A stretch of DNA of 64,000 bases. Origin: Gammaproteobacteria bacterium (GTDB lineage Bacteria > Pseudomonadota > Gammaproteobacteria > Burkholderiales > Burkholderiaceae_B). Of the stretch, positions 39,507-48,817 are shown piece by piece; positions within the stretch are counted from its first letter, which is position 1, and each line of letters opens with the position of its first letter. The translations under genes and the position numbers were made by a program. The notes below the pieces were generated by a model that ran no database searches, had not been told where the DNA came from, and saw only the letters and a program-made list of their open reading frames with translations. The DNA lies in NCBI GenBank assembly GCA_030832095.1, contig JAURJT010000085.1, forward strand, positions 1 to 64,000, written 5' to 3'.

Positions 39507-41191
39507 GCGACATCTCTCAATTCGCGCCTCAAAATTTTACCGACATTTGATTTGGGTAACTCTGTTTTGAATACGATCTGCTTTGGGCGCTTGTAATTTG
39601 TCAGTTGCTCTTTGCAGTAGGCCTGAATCTCTTGTTCGGTCAGGGCTGGATCCTTCTTCACCACAAATAGTTTGACGGCTTCGCCGGTTTGCTCATCAGA
39701 GACACCGATTGCGGCGCACTCTAATACACCGGGCAAGAGCGTGATCACCTCTTCAAGTTCATTCGGAAACACCTTGAACCCCGAGACCACGATCATGTCT
39801 TTTTTGCGATCGATGATTTTGAAGCAACCGTCCTGATCCATCAAACCGATATCGCCACTTTTAAAGAATCCGTCGGCGGTCATCACCGCTGCAGTGTCTT
39901 GCGGTTTGTTCCAATAACCTGCCATCACTTGCGGGCCCCGAATCGCAATTTCTCCGGGCGAACCGAGCGCGACTTCACTGCCATCTTCAGCCAGGATTCG
40001 AACCTCTGTGCTTGGAATCGGCAAGCCGATGTGGCCCGTGTAGTGTTCGATGATAGTCGTGTTCGCGCACGCCACCGGAGATGTTTCTGACAAACCATAG
40101 CCCTCGACAATCGGTGAGCCGGTTAACTCTTGCCAGCGATCTGCCACTGGTTTTTGAACCGCCATGCCACCGCCAATCGTCACCAACAAGTTGGGGAGTT
40201 TGACCTTGGCAAACTCAGGGTGGTGGTTTAACGCGTTGAATAGCGTGTTGACTCCGGGAAAAACATGAATCTCAGGATGTTGTGCTAGCAGCTTGATGAA
40301 GCCCGCGATGTCTTTAGGATTGGGCACTAAAATATTTGTGCCGCCCTTGCGCAGTCCGAGCATGGCGCACGACGTAAGCGCGAAGATATGATAAAGCGGT
40401 AGTGCGCACAGAAAAACGAGCTGCTCAATCGGGCGACGGCTCAGGGCGGGTGCTAACCACGCATCAACCTGCTCAAGGTTTGCCAGAATATTTCGGTGCA
40501 GCAGCACGGCGCCTTTTGACACTCCTGTGGTCCCGCCGGTGTACTGCAAGAAGGCAACGCTGTCATGGCTCAGTGTGACGGCTTGTGCTTGCTGCAATCT
40601 GCCAGTCGCAAGAGCTTGGGTAAAGCTGACGTGCCCAGGAAGACTCCACTGAGGCACGAGCTTCTTAACATGACGCACCACAAAATCGACGACTTTTCCT
40701 TTGAGCCCGATGTGTTCGCCCAAACTTGTTACCACGACATGCTTAACTCGCGTTTTGCCCTGCAGGCTTTGAAAGATATGCGCAAAGTTTTCTAAAACGA
40801 TCAAAACGCTGGCGCCACTGTCGTTCAGTTGATGTTCAAGTTCGCGGGCGGTGTAAAGAGGATTGGTGTTGACAACGACGCAGCCGGCTCGGATGGCACC
40901 AACCATGGCGATTGGAAACTGCAAAACGTTTGGCAGCATGATGGCGACTCTTGCGCCGGGCTCAAGCCCAAGGGTTTGCAGGTAATTCGCAAAGCTGCGA
41001 GATTGCAGATCAAGTTGGGCGAAGGTCAGCGCCTTACCCATGTACAGGTAAGCGTTGCGTTGGGCAAAGCGTCGAAATGAATCTTCAAATAGAGCAACAA
41101 GCGAGGCGTGCGCAGAAACATCAATATCTTCTGGCACACCCTTTGGGTAATGTTTAAGCCAAGGCTTGCTGCTCTGAGTTGATTCGGTCAT
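39503..41191 (-). CDS. fadD: Long-chain fatty acid:CoA ligase FadD
   Basis: A 562-residue acyl-CoA synthetase of the ANL superfamily that activates fatty acids for beta-oxidation. Motifs: AMP-binding LQYTGGTTGVSKGAVLLHRN, YGLSETSPVACAN, GEIAIRGPQVMAGYWN, hinge FKIIDRKKDMIVVSGFKVFPNE, and the C-terminal lysine region KSNVGKILRREL. Length matches E. coli FadD (561). It diverges from the TetR gene; the region between holds the octanucleotide repeat array. Confidence 0.94.
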   Translation of the reverse strand: MTESTQSSKPWLKHYPKGVPEDIDVSAHASLVALFEDSFRRFAQRNAYLYMGKALTFAQLDLQSRSFANYLQTLGLEPGARVAIMLPNVLQFPIAMVGAIRAGCVVVNTNPLYTARELEHQLNDSGASVLIVLENFAHIFQSLQGKTRVKHVVVTSLGEHIGLKGKVVDFVVRHVKKLVPQWSLPGHVSFTQALATGRLQQAQAVTLSHDSVAFLQYTGGTTGVSKGAVLLHRNILANLEQVDAWLAPALSRRPIEQLVFLCALPLYHIFALTSCAMLGLRKGGTNILVPNPKDIAGFIKLLAQHPEIHVFPGVNTLFNALNHHPEFAKVKLPNLLVTIGGGMAVQKPVADRWQELTGSPIVEGYGLSETSPVACANTTIIEHYTGHIGLPIPSTEVRILAEDGSEVALGSPGEIAIRGPQVMAGYWNKPQDTAAVMTADGFFKSGDIGLMDQDGCFKIIDRKKDMIVVSGFKVFPNELEEVITLLPGVLECAAIGVSDEQTGEAVKLFVVKKDPALTEQEIQAYCKEQLTNYKRPKQIVFKTELPKSNVGKILRRELRDVA

Positions 41192-41334
41192 ATTTGTCCT
41201 TTAGCTTTGGCAGACTCTAAAAAGTTTGTTGCACTGTCAATATAGTCTTGGTCGCTCGGTAACTACCATTGGCGTTTTAACTAGTTGACGAAATTCAAAA
41301 CCCAAAAAAATACGAACGATCGTGCTATTATTGT

Positions 41335-41430
41335 TTGAAATCTTGAAATCTTGAAATCTTGAAATCTTGAAATCTTGAAATCTTGAAATCTTGAAATCTT
41401 GAAATCTTGAAATCTTGAAATCTTGAAATT
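41335..41430. repeat. Octanucleotide tandem repeat TTGAAATC x12
   Basis: Eleven perfect TTGAAATC units (41335-41422) are followed by one variant TTGAAATT (41423-41430), 96 bases with an exact 8-base period. It lies 144 bases upstream of the fadD start and 48 bases upstream of the preferred TetR start. Long simple repeats of this kind change copy number by strand slippage. TTGAAA also resembles a -35 hexamer, so gain or loss of units could move promoter spacing. Confidence 0.97.
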
Positions 41431-41478
41431 CAATTTTTTTGATTGACTTCACGGGTGATCGTTTTGACTCAGACCTCC

Positions 41479-42123
41479 ATGACCGATCTTACTAGTGTGA
41501 CCGCTGCTCAGTCCGTCGTACCGGCGCGGTCAAAGGGTGCGCTCACCAAGGCAGTGATTGTCGATCAAGCCTTAAAAATCGCAAGCCATCAGGGCCTCGA
41601 GGGCCTAACTGTCGGCCTATTGGCAGAAGCACTCGCCATGAGCAAAAGTGGTGTGTTCGCCCATTTTGGTTCGCGTGAAGAGCTCCAGCTCGCGGTCGTA
41701 CGAGAGTACTACCGTCGTTTTGAAGCCCAGGTATTTCAACCTGCGCTTCAAGAGCCCAAAGGGCTTGCGCGCTTGCAAAAGATGATTAATCTTTGGATGC
41801 AGACGAGCATCCAAGAAGTTAGCGCCGGCTGCATTTTTATCTCGGGCGCCGTTGAGTTTGATGACCGACCGGGCCCCGTGCGTGATGAACTGGTGCGCAG
41901 TGTGCAAACTTGGCGCGCCGCGCTCAAGCGTGCAATTGAGCAGGCCGTTGAAGTCGGTGATCTTAAAAAAGACTGTGCGCCCGAGGCGATGCTGTTTCAA
42001 ATTTACAGCTATGTCCAAGGGCTGCATCACGACGCAAGGTTTTTACAAATTTCTCGAAGCGTTGACATTGCAGCGCAATCGATCCAACAGACCATAGATC
42101 AAAACAGGAGTCTTCGTGCCTAG
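41479..42123 (+). CDS. TetR/AcrR family regulator of fatty acid degradation (predicted)
   Basis: A 214-residue repressor-type protein. The N-terminal HTH is at about 20-65 (AVIVDQALKIASHQGLEGLTV, then GVFAHFGSREELQLAVV). The C-terminal ligand domain contains GCIFISGAVEFDDRPGPVRDEL and ends with LQISRSVDIAAQSIQQTI. Position upstream of acyl-CoA dehydrogenase, FadB-like and thiolase genes and divergent from fadD suggests it controls beta-oxidation, probably sensing acyl-CoA (inference). Start uncertain: in-frame TTG 41443, GTG 41455 or ATG 41479, none with a clear RBS. It overlaps the next gene by 8 bases. Confidence 0.88.
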   Translation: MTDLTSVTAAQSVVPARSKGALTKAVIVDQALKIASHQGLEGLTVGLLAEALAMSKSGVFAHFGSREELQLAVVREYYRRFEAQVFQPALQEPKGLARLQKMINLWMQTSIQEVSAGCIFISGAVEFDDRPGPVRDELVRSVQTWRAALKRAIEQAVEVGDLKKDCAPEAMLFQIYSYVQGLHHDARFLQISRSVDIAAQSIQQTIDQNRSLRA

Positions 42124-43909
42124 CTACACCGCACCACTACGAGATATGCAGTTTGTCATGCACGAGGTTTTGGGCGTCACCGACGTCTTTAAGTCATTGC
42201 CCGCGCACCACGACATTGATCAAGATACGATCAATCAAATCCTTGAGCAGGCCGCCAAGTTCGCAAAAGAGGTGGTGCAACCTCTGAACCAAAGCGGCGA
42301 CAGGCAAGGCTGCACACGTCATCCCGACGCAACTGTGACGACGCCCGATGGATTTAAGCAAGCATACGAGCAGTATGTTCAGGCAGGGTGGCCCTCGTTG
42401 GCGTGCAGCCCCGAGCACGGCGGTCAGGGGCTGCCGGTGCTATTAAATACTGCGCTCTACGAGATGTTGAATTCGGCTAACCAGGCCTGGACAATGTACC
42501 CGGGGCTCTCTCACGGCGCCTACGAGTGTCTGCAAGCCCACGGTACCGCCGAGCAAAAAGCGTTATACCTAGAAAAACTAGTCTCGGGCGAGTGGCTTGG
42601 CACCATGTGCCTGACCGAGCCCCAATGCGGTACTGATCTCGGCATACTCAAGACTAAAGCCGAGCTGCAAGCCGATGGTAGCTATGCCATCACCGGCACC
42701 AAAATATTTATCTCAAGCGGCGAGCATGACTTGGGCAAAAACATTATCCATCTCGTCTTGGCACGCTTGCCCGAAGCGCCTGCTGGCACCAAAGGAATTT
42801 CGCTCTTTGTGGTGCCAAAGTATCTGCCTAACGCCGCTGGCGAGATCCATAACAAAAATAAAAACACACTGAGCTGCGGATCGCTTGAAGACAAAATGGG
42901 TATCCACGGTAACGCGACTTGCGTCATGAACTTTGACGGCGCGCGTGGCACCTTGGTTGGTGAGCCGCACAAGGGCTTGCGTGCGATGTTCATCATGATG
43001 AACGCTGCGCGCCTTGGTGTCGGTATGCAAAGCGTTGGCTTGACAGAGGTTGCGTACCAAAACTCAGCCGCTTATGCAAAAGAGCGTTTGCAAATGCGTA
43101 GTCTGAAAGGTGCCCAGGCCCCCTATAAATTGGCAGACCCAATCATTGTGCATCCAGATGTACGTCGAATGCTCTTGACGCAGCGCGCCTATGCCGAGGG
43201 CGCACGGGCCTTTGCCTATTGGATTGCCTTGATGATTGATATCGAGCAAAACCATCCCGATTCAGACGAGCGCGCGGCTCACGGCGACTTAGTGACTTTG
43301 TTGACCCCAATCGTCAAGGCCTTTATCACCGACAATGCCTTTGAAGCCACCAACGAGGGCTTGCAAGTGTTTGGTGGGCACGGCTATATCGCCGACTGGG
43401 GGATGGAACAATTTGTGCGCGACTCGCGTATCAACATGATTTACGAAGGTACCAACACCATTCAGTCACTCGATTTGTTAGGTCGCAAGGTCTTGTCGGA
43501 TGTGGGAGTGAAGCTCAAAAAATTTGGCAAAATGATTGAGGCTTTTATAGAAGCTGAAGGCGTACGCAAAGAGATGGCAGAGTTCATCGATCCGCTCGCA
43601 GAGTTGGCCAAGCAAGCCGAAAAGTTAACCAAAGAAATTGGTGTCAAGGCGATGTTTAACCATAACGAAGTCGGTGCCGCTGCCGTGCCGTATTTGCGCG
43701 TCTTGGGTCATCTTGTTTACGCCTATTTGTTTGCACGTATGGCGAAAGTGGCGCTTGCAAACAAAAAAAGTGGCGATACATTTTATGAGGCTAAGTTAGC
43801 GACAGCACGTTTTTATTTTGCGCGGTTGCTGCCCGAAGCTGCCTATCAAGCGCAGTTGGCGCGTTCGGGTGAGGCAACGCTGATGAGCCTGGATGCCGCG
43901 CTGTTTTAA
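42116..43909 (+). CDS. Acyl-CoA dehydrogenase (long form with C-terminal domain)
   Basis: A 597-residue FAD enzyme catalysing the first, alpha-beta dehydrogenation step of beta-oxidation. It has N-terminal helical domain (AAKFAKEVVQPLNQSGDRQG), middle domain (MCLTEPQCGTDLGILKTKA, ITGTKIFISSGEHDL), and a C-terminal domain with QVFGGHGYIADWGMEQFVRD and IYEGTNTIQSLDLLGRK (catalytic Glu in YEGTN), followed by the extra C-terminal domain of the 600-residue subgroup, which also includes DmdC. The substrate chain length is not deducible. GTG start with AGGAG (42106-42110) upstream; overlaps the TetR gene. Confidence 0.94.
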   Translation: MPSYTAPLRDMQFVMHEVLGVTDVFKSLPAHHDIDQDTINQILEQAAKFAKEVVQPLNQSGDRQGCTRHPDATVTTPDGFKQAYEQYVQAGWPSLACSPEHGGQGLPVLLNTALYEMLNSANQAWTMYPGLSHGAYECLQAHGTAEQKALYLEKLVSGEWLGTMCLTEPQCGTDLGILKTKAELQADGSYAITGTKIFISSGEHDLGKNIIHLVLARLPEAPAGTKGISLFVVPKYLPNAAGEIHNKNKNTLSCGSLEDKMGIHGNATCVMNFDGARGTLVGEPHKGLRAMFIMMNAARLGVGMQSVGLTEVAYQNSAAYAKERLQMRSLKGAQAPYKLADPIIVHPDVRRMLLTQRAYAEGARAFAYWIALMIDIEQNHPDSDERAAHGDLVTLLTPIVKAFITDNAFEATNEGLQVFGGHGYIADWGMEQFVRDSRINMIYEGTNTIQSLDLLGRKVLSDVGVKLKKFGKMIEAFIEAEGVRKEMAEFIDPLAELAKQAEKLTKEIGVKAMFNHNEVGAAAVPYLRVLGHLVYAYLFARMAKVALANKKSGDTFYEAKLATARFYFARLLPEAAYQAQLARSGEATLMSLDAALF

Positions 43910-44027
43910 CCAAGTCAATGTCATGAATTAGTACATTTGATCTATCTAAACGACGGAGCTCAGCCTGGACATTGCAGTGATGAGCCCTTGAACTTAATAC
44001 ACTCGTGCAGCAAAAAGGATGTTATCC

Positions 44028-46484
44028 ATGCAAGTGAATCGACCAATACGTAAAGTGGCAGTTTTAGGCGCCGGGGTCATGGGGGCGCAAATCGCCGCCC
44101 ATTGCGTCAATGTGGGCGTGCCTGTGATTTTGTTTGATTTGGCAGCCCCTTTGACAAAAGAGGGCAAGCCGCAACACAACAATGCGATTGCGCTTAAGGC
44201 GATCGACAATTTAAAAAAATTAAGCCCTGCGCCTCTGACCGTTTCTGGTAACGCCGATTTGATTCAGGCTGCTAATTACGAAGATGACCTCGCGCGTCTA
44301 GCCGAGTGCGATTTGGTGATAGAGGCCATCGCCGAGCGCTTAGACTGGAAGCACGCGCTGTATGAAAAGGTGGCGCCACACCTTGCCGCGCATACGATTT
44401 TTGCAACCAATACCTCAGGTTTATCCATTACTGAATTGTCAGCGGGCTTTTCAGGTGACTTGAAAAAGCGCTTTTGCGGCGTGCATTTTTTTAATCCGCC
44501 GCGTTACATGCACTTGCTTGAGTTAATCCCCTTGCCGGCGACCGATCCTTTGATCCTGGATCAGCTCGAAACCTTTATGACGTCGACCATGGGCAAGGGG
44601 GTCGTGCGTGCGAAAGATACGCCTAATTTTGTTGGCAATCGCGTCGGTGTGTTTGCGATCCTGGCCGTCTTTGCCGAGGCAGAAAAATACAAGTTAGGTT
44701 TTGATGTGGTGGATGCGCTGACGGGCAGCAAGCTTGGCCGCGCTAAGTCAGCCACCTTTCGCACCAGCGATGTGGTCGGGCTAGATACCTTGGCCAATGT
44801 GATTCGCACCATGGAAAATGGCCTGAAGCAAGATCCTTTTGCTGCGTTGTTTAAGGTGCCCGACATTCTTGCGTCTTTAATTTCGTTAGGCCGCTTAGGT
44901 CAAAAGACCAAGGCGGGTTTCTTTAAAAAAGAGGGCAAAGCGGTGTTGGTGCTGAATCCAGTTACCAAAGAGTATGAGCCGTCTACCGCAACGATTGCCC
45001 CAATCGTAGACCGCATACTCAAAAAACCGGTAGCAGAGCGTTTCGCCTTGTTACGCGAAACCGATGACCCGCAGGCGCAGTTTTTATGGGCTATTTTTCG
45101 CGATGTTTTCCACTATATCGCGGTGCATCTAGAGTCCATCGCCGATTCAGCGCGCGAAATTGATTTTGCGATGCGTTGGGGTTATGGCTGGGAGCGCGGT
45201 CCGTTTGAAGACTGGCAAGGTGCCGGCTGGTCGCAAGTCGCGCAGTGGGTCAAAGAAGACATCGAACAAGGCAAGGCCTTGAGTCAAGCCCCGTTGCCAG
45301 AGTGGGTCTTTGCAGGTCCGGTGGCGCAGCGCCAAGCCGTTCATACCCCAGAGGGTTCGTGGTCGGCAGAACAAAAAACCTATTTGCCGCGCTCAAACTT
45401 GCCGGTCTATCAAAAACAAGTGTTCAGAGCCTCCTTGCTAGGAGACGGTTCGCCCGATCCACGCAAAGCAGGTCAAACTATTTTCGAAAATACTGACTTG
45501 CGTGCTTGGGTCGATGCTGCGCAACCTGAGGTGTTGGTGGTGTCGTTTCGCTCAAAAATGAACACCTTCAGTTCAGACGTTTTGAACGGGATTCAGCAAG
45601 CTATTGATCTGGCTGAAAATCAATACGCTGGCGTCGTCATCTGGCAGACTAGCTCGCTGCAGTCGGGCGTACCCGGCGGCCCATTTTCGGCTGGGGCCAA
45701 TTTAGAGGCGGCCATGCCGCTGGTGATGAAAGGTGGTCCGCAAGGGGTCGAGCCTTTTGTTCAATTGTTTCAAGACACGATGATGCGCGTGAAGTATGCG
45801 CAAGTGCCCGTGGTTTGCGCAGTATCTGGGATTGCACTGGGGGGCGGCTGCGAGGTGGTATTGCAAGCAGCAAGACGTGTTGCCACGATCGAGAGTTACA
45901 TTGGGCTCGTAGAAATTGGTGTGGGGTTACTGCCCGCCGGTGGCGGTCTGAAAGAAGCTGCGATCAGGGCTGCGCGGAGTGTTGAAAAAATCGGGCAGGC
46001 GCCCCAAGCAGCAAACTTTTTGAATGTCATTACCGCTTCGTTTGAAAATGCGGCGATGGCAAAAGTCTCTGGCTCGGCGCATGAGGCCTTGAAGATGGAT
46101 TACCTCAGGCCAGAGGACATTATCGTGGCCAATGTGTACGAGTTGTTGGCGCAGGCTCAGGCGCAAGTCAAGGCCATGCACTACGCAGGCTACCGACCCC
46201 CCGTTCAAGCTCCGATCGCCGTGGCGGGTCGGTCAGTGGCCGCGACCGTGATGGGGCAGTTAGTCAACATGCGCGATGGCGGATTTATTTCAGAGCATGA
46301 TTGTTTCATTGCAAAAAAAATCATCGACATCATCACGGGTGGCGATGTTGAGGCAGGCACACTAGTGACTGAAGAGTGGTTGCTTAAGCTTGAACGCAAA
46401 GCGTTCATCGAACTGATCGCACATCCAAAATCAATCGAGCGCGTGATGGGCCTGCTGCAAGACGGCAAGCCCGTGCGTAATTAG
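44028..46484 (+). CDS. 3-hydroxyacyl-CoA dehydrogenase / enoyl-CoA hydratase fusion (FadB type)
   Basis: An 818-residue bifunctional beta-oxidation enzyme. The NAD-binding dehydrogenase comes first (KVAVLGAGVMGAQIAAHCVN at about 11-30; CDLVIEAIAERLDWK; FATNTSGLSITELS; FCGVHFFNPPRYMHLLELI; VGNRVGVF) and the crotonase-fold hydratase later (about 490-700; GGPFSAGANLEAAM, VPVVCAVSGIALGGGCEV, LVEIGVGLLPAGGGLKE). This order is the reverse of E. coli FadB and is common in betaproteobacteria. Start 44028 has AAGGAT at the right spacing; ATG 44019 overlaps that RBS. Confidence 0.94.
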   Translation: MQVNRPIRKVAVLGAGVMGAQIAAHCVNVGVPVILFDLAAPLTKEGKPQHNNAIALKAIDNLKKLSPAPLTVSGNADLIQAANYEDDLARLAECDLVIEAIAERLDWKHALYEKVAPHLAAHTIFATNTSGLSITELSAGFSGDLKKRFCGVHFFNPPRYMHLLELIPLPATDPLILDQLETFMTSTMGKGVVRAKDTPNFVGNRVGVFAILAVFAEAEKYKLGFDVVDALTGSKLGRAKSATFRTSDVVGLDTLANVIRTMENGLKQDPFAALFKVPDILASLISLGRLGQKTKAGFFKKEGKAVLVLNPVTKEYEPSTATIAPIVDRILKKPVAERFALLRETDDPQAQFLWAIFRDVFHYIAVHLESIADSAREIDFAMRWGYGWERGPFEDWQGAGWSQVAQWVKEDIEQGKALSQAPLPEWVFAGPVAQRQAVHTPEGSWSAEQKTYLPRSNLPVYQKQVFRASLLGDGSPDPRKAGQTIFENTDLRAWVDAAQPEVLVVSFRSKMNTFSSDVLNGIQQAIDLAENQYAGVVIWQTSSLQSGVPGGPFSAGANLEAAMPLVMKGGPQGVEPFVQLFQDTMMRVKYAQVPVVCAVSGIALGGGCEVVLQAARRVATIESYIGLVEIGVGLLPAGGGLKEAAIRAARSVEKIGQAPQAANFLNVITASFENAAMAKVSGSAHEALKMDYLRPEDIIVANVYELLAQAQAQVKAMHYAGYRPPVQAPIAVAGRSVAATVMGQLVNMRDGGFISEHDCFIAKKIIDIITGGDVEAGTLVTEEWLLKLERKAFIELIAHPKSIERVMGLLQDGKPVRN

Positions 46485-46506
46485 TCATCGCTAAAGGAAA
46501 CTGTTT

Positions 46507-47700
46507 ATGAAAGCTCTTCAAGATGCCTATATCGTCGCGGCAACCCGTGCCCCGGTTGGCAAGTCTGGGCGCGGCGCGTTGCGTGCTACGCGGCCCGACG
46601 ACCTGTTTGCCCAAACACTTAAACATTTGTTGTCACAGGTGCCAAGCTTAGATCCAACAGCTATCGAAGATGTGATCGTTGGTTGTGCCATGCCTGAGGC
46701 GCAGCAAGGCTTAAACGTTGCGCGCATCGCACTGCTCTTGGCAGGGTTGCCCAATACCGTGGGCGGTATTACGATCAATCGGTTTTGTTCTTCGGGGCTC
46801 AATGCGATTGCAATGGCTGCCGATCGGATCCGTGTCGGCGAGGCAGATATCATGATTGCGGGTGGGGTCGAATCGATGAGTATGGTGCCCATGAGTGGCA
46901 ACACCCCGTCTTTATCGCCTGGTATTTTTAAAGATGAAAATATTGGCATTGCCTACGGTATGGGCTTAACCGCCGAAAAAGTGGCCCAGCAATGGAAAGT
47001 CAGTCGCGAAGTGCAAGATGCTTTTGCACTGGCTTCGCATCAAAAAGCCTTGGCGGCGCAAGCGGCCGGCGAGTTCAGCGCTGAGACCTTCATGGTGCAA
47101 GTTGCACAACGCAAAATGAATCTCGCACTTGGCGAGGTCGATATATCTTGGCAGCCGTTTACCCAAGACGAAGGCCCGCGCGCTGATACGTCTCTTGAGG
47201 GTTTAGCAAAGTTACGCGCAGTGTTTGCCGCTAAAGGCAGCGTGACCGCAGGCAATAGTTCGCAGACCTCAGATGGGGCAGGCGCCCTGTTGATCGCGAG
47301 CGAAAAGGCGTTGAAGCAATTTAACTTAACCCCTGTGGCGCGGTTTGTGAGCTTTGCGATTAAAGGCGTTGCACCAGAGATCATGGGTATTGGCCCCAAA
47401 GAGGCAATCCCAGCCGCCTTGCGCCTAGCGGGCTTAAAACAAGCTGATATCGACTGGATTGAGCTGAATGAAGCCTTTGCGGCGCAGGCGGTGGCCGTGA
47501 TGCAAGAGTTGCATCTTGATCCCGCGAAAGTGAACCCACTGGGCGGCGCGATCGCCCTTGGGCATCCGTTAGGTGCTACGGGTGCGATTCGTAGCGCGAC
47601 GGCGATTCATGCCTTGCATCGTCGTAACTTGAAATACAGCATGGTGACCATGTGCGTGGGAACAGGCATGGGCGCGGCGGGGATTTTTGAGCGCTGCTAA
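46507..47700 (+). CDS. Acetyl-CoA acyltransferase (thiolase, FadA type)
   Basis: A 397-residue thiolase that performs the last, thiolytic step of beta-oxidation. Catalytic motifs: NRFCSSGLNAIAMAADRI (acyl-accepting Cys near residue 92), NEAFAAQAVAVMQ, GGAIALGHPLGATGAI (His), and CVGTGMGAAGIFE (second Cys). AAAGGA 11 bases upstream is the RBS. It is the last gene of the beta-oxidation operon (spacing 22 bases from the FadB-like gene) and is followed by a strong terminator. Confidence 0.95.
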   Translation: MKALQDAYIVAATRAPVGKSGRGALRATRPDDLFAQTLKHLLSQVPSLDPTAIEDVIVGCAMPEAQQGLNVARIALLLAGLPNTVGGITINRFCSSGLNAIAMAADRIRVGEADIMIAGGVESMSMVPMSGNTPSLSPGIFKDENIGIAYGMGLTAEKVAQQWKVSREVQDAFALASHQKALAAQAAGEFSAETFMVQVAQRKMNLALGEVDISWQPFTQDEGPRADTSLEGLAKLRAVFAAKGSVTAGNSSQTSDGAGALLIASEKALKQFNLTPVARFVSFAIKGVAPEIMGIGPKEAIPAALRLAGLKQADIDWIELNEAFAAQAVAVMQELHLDPAKVNPLGGAIALGHPLGATGAIRSATAIHALHRRNLKYSMVTMCVGTGMGAAGIFERC

Positions 47701-47718
47701 GATTGTTCAGATGAAATG

Positions 47719-47758
47719 AAAAGCTGCCGCGAGTCGAAAGATTCGCGGCAGCTTTTTT
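47719..47758 (+). terminator. Rho-independent terminator of the beta-oxidation operon
   Basis: A perfect 14-bp stem (AAAAGCTGCCGCGA at 47719-47732 with TCGCGGCAGCTTTT at 47743-47756), 10-base loop and T6 tail. The A-run on the left arm means it may also serve the convergent outer-membrane gene. Confidence 0.93.
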
Positions 47759-47817
47759 AATCGTACTGCTTGCGCAATCGCTTTTTTACAAGCCTTGTGG
47801 GGCGCTTACCCGAGAGC

Positions 47818-48492
47818 TTAGAACCTCCAGCCTAAACCGACTATCACATCCATCCCTGTTGCATTCACGGTGCCGCTCAGTTGCGAGTACGGGACGGTGA
47901 CGTTGCTGTAGTTGGCATAATTGAACTCAGCATAGCCGTACAGGCTACCCGAGATCACTTGCTTGTAACCCAAACCTAAGGCGTAGCCGCTTAGGGTACT
48001 TGAGGCCTTGCCAAAGGATTCTGAATCAGTGTTTGCGGTGGCGCCTGTATAACCAACTTTGGCGTATATGAGTTTCTCATTGTCAATCGCGTAACCTGGT
48101 TGAAGCGTGATGCTGTAGATATTGGCCACGTTATACGTGCCAGGGCCAGTGGTTGTGCCGCGAGGGGTGCTGATTAAAACAGCATAGTCAGCCGAGGGGC
48201 TGGTGCCGGGAGCGATTGTGGCGGCAAGGCCGAGGCTCCAAGGGCCAGAGATTGCAAGCGTGTAGCCTGCAGAGATGCTACCAATGACCGTATTGATGTC
48301 TTTTTTTGTCGCATCGTAAGAATAGGCCCCTGTGTATTTGCCGCCCGAAAAGCCAGGGATAAAAGTGGCGGCGCCAACTCCAGCGTGAACCCAGGGACCT
48401 TGCCAAGCTTCTGCTTGCGCGTGCGCTGTTTGACTGAGCATGCCAAGCAAACCTGTTGTGGCGATTACAGCGATTTGTTTCAATTTACTCAT
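47818..48492 (-). CDS. Outer membrane beta-barrel protein, opacity/OmpW-like
   Basis: A 224-residue protein with a Sec signal peptide (LKQIAVIATTGLLGMLSQTAHA, about 4-25, cut before QAEAW; quoted here only as an outline of its hydrophobic core and AHA site). The mature part has alternating polar/hydrophobic strands and ends in GLGWRF, a terminal Phe expected for BAM-dependent barrels. Size suggests an eight-stranded barrel. Pieces such as YALGLGYKQVISGSLYGYAEFNY recall OmpA/opacity-family barrels. No specific substrate can be inferred. Confidence 0.8.
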   Translation of the reverse strand: MSKLKQIAVIATTGLLGMLSQTAHAQAEAWQGPWVHAGVGAATFIPGFSGGKYTGAYSYDATKKDINTVIGSISAGYTLAISGPWSLGLAATIAPGTSPSADYAVLISTPRGTTTGPGTYNVANIYSITLQPGYAIDNEKLIYAKVGYTGATANTDSESFGKASSTLSGYALGLGYKQVISGSLYGYAEFNYANYSNVTVPYSQLSGTVNATGMDVIVGLGWRF

Positions 48493-48651
48493 GCCTGCTT
48501 CCTAATCTAGAATAAAGGTGACTTAATTTAGTCCATTGATCTGTATGGACTTTTAAGAAAAGTGAGGTTTCGAACAGCTAGGCATATGATAATGATAAAG
48601 TGGCCAAGTGTGTTGAGCAACGGGCATTTTCCCTAATGGGGCCCTCTGTGT

Positions 48652-48680
48652 TTGACAGTAAAACAGTAAAAAGTCATAAT
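48652..48680 (+). promoter_or_regulatory. Promoter of tRNA-Lys
   Basis: A consensus -35 TTGACA (48652-48657), 17-base spacer and CATAAT (48675-48680), ending 10 bases before the tRNA. Confidence 0.8.
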
Positions 48681-48690
48681 AGCGGGCTTG

Positions 48691-48767
48691 GGGCTGGTAG
48701 CTCAGTTGGTTAGAGCAGCGGACTTTTAATCCGTTGGTCGCGAGTTCGAGTCTCGCCCAGCCCACCA
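48691..48767 (+). tRNA. trnK: tRNA-Lys, anticodon TTT
   Basis: A 77-base cloverleaf. Acceptor arm GGGCTGG (48691-48697) pairs with CCAGCCC (48757-48763), discriminator A and encoded CCA (48765-48767). The D-arm AGCTCAGTTGGTTAGAGC, anticodon loop CTTTTAA with TTT, and GTTCGAGTC T-loop are all canonical. Confidence 0.98.
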
Positions 48768-48775
48768 AGTAAATT

Positions 48776-48817
48776 CAAAGGTCTCTAAGCGTAATTGCTC
48801 TGAGGCCTTTTGTTTTT
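48776..48817 (+). terminator. Terminator after tRNA-Lys
   Basis: CAAAGGTCTC (48776-48785) pairs with GAGGCCTTTTG (48802-48812; one bulge and one G-T pair), followed by TTTTT at 48813-48817. Confidence 0.75.

Noticed and set aside
41237..41452. Minus-strand 71-codon frame with repeating DFKISRFQ units
   Set aside because: The 8-bp repeat is stop-free on that strand in all frames, so the frame is a by-product of the repeat; it has no RBS or family features.
48553..48768. Minus-strand frame covering the tRNA-Lys (MVGWARLELATNG start)
   Set aside because: This is the well-known spurious frame antisense to a tRNA; the cloverleaf on the plus strand is complete.
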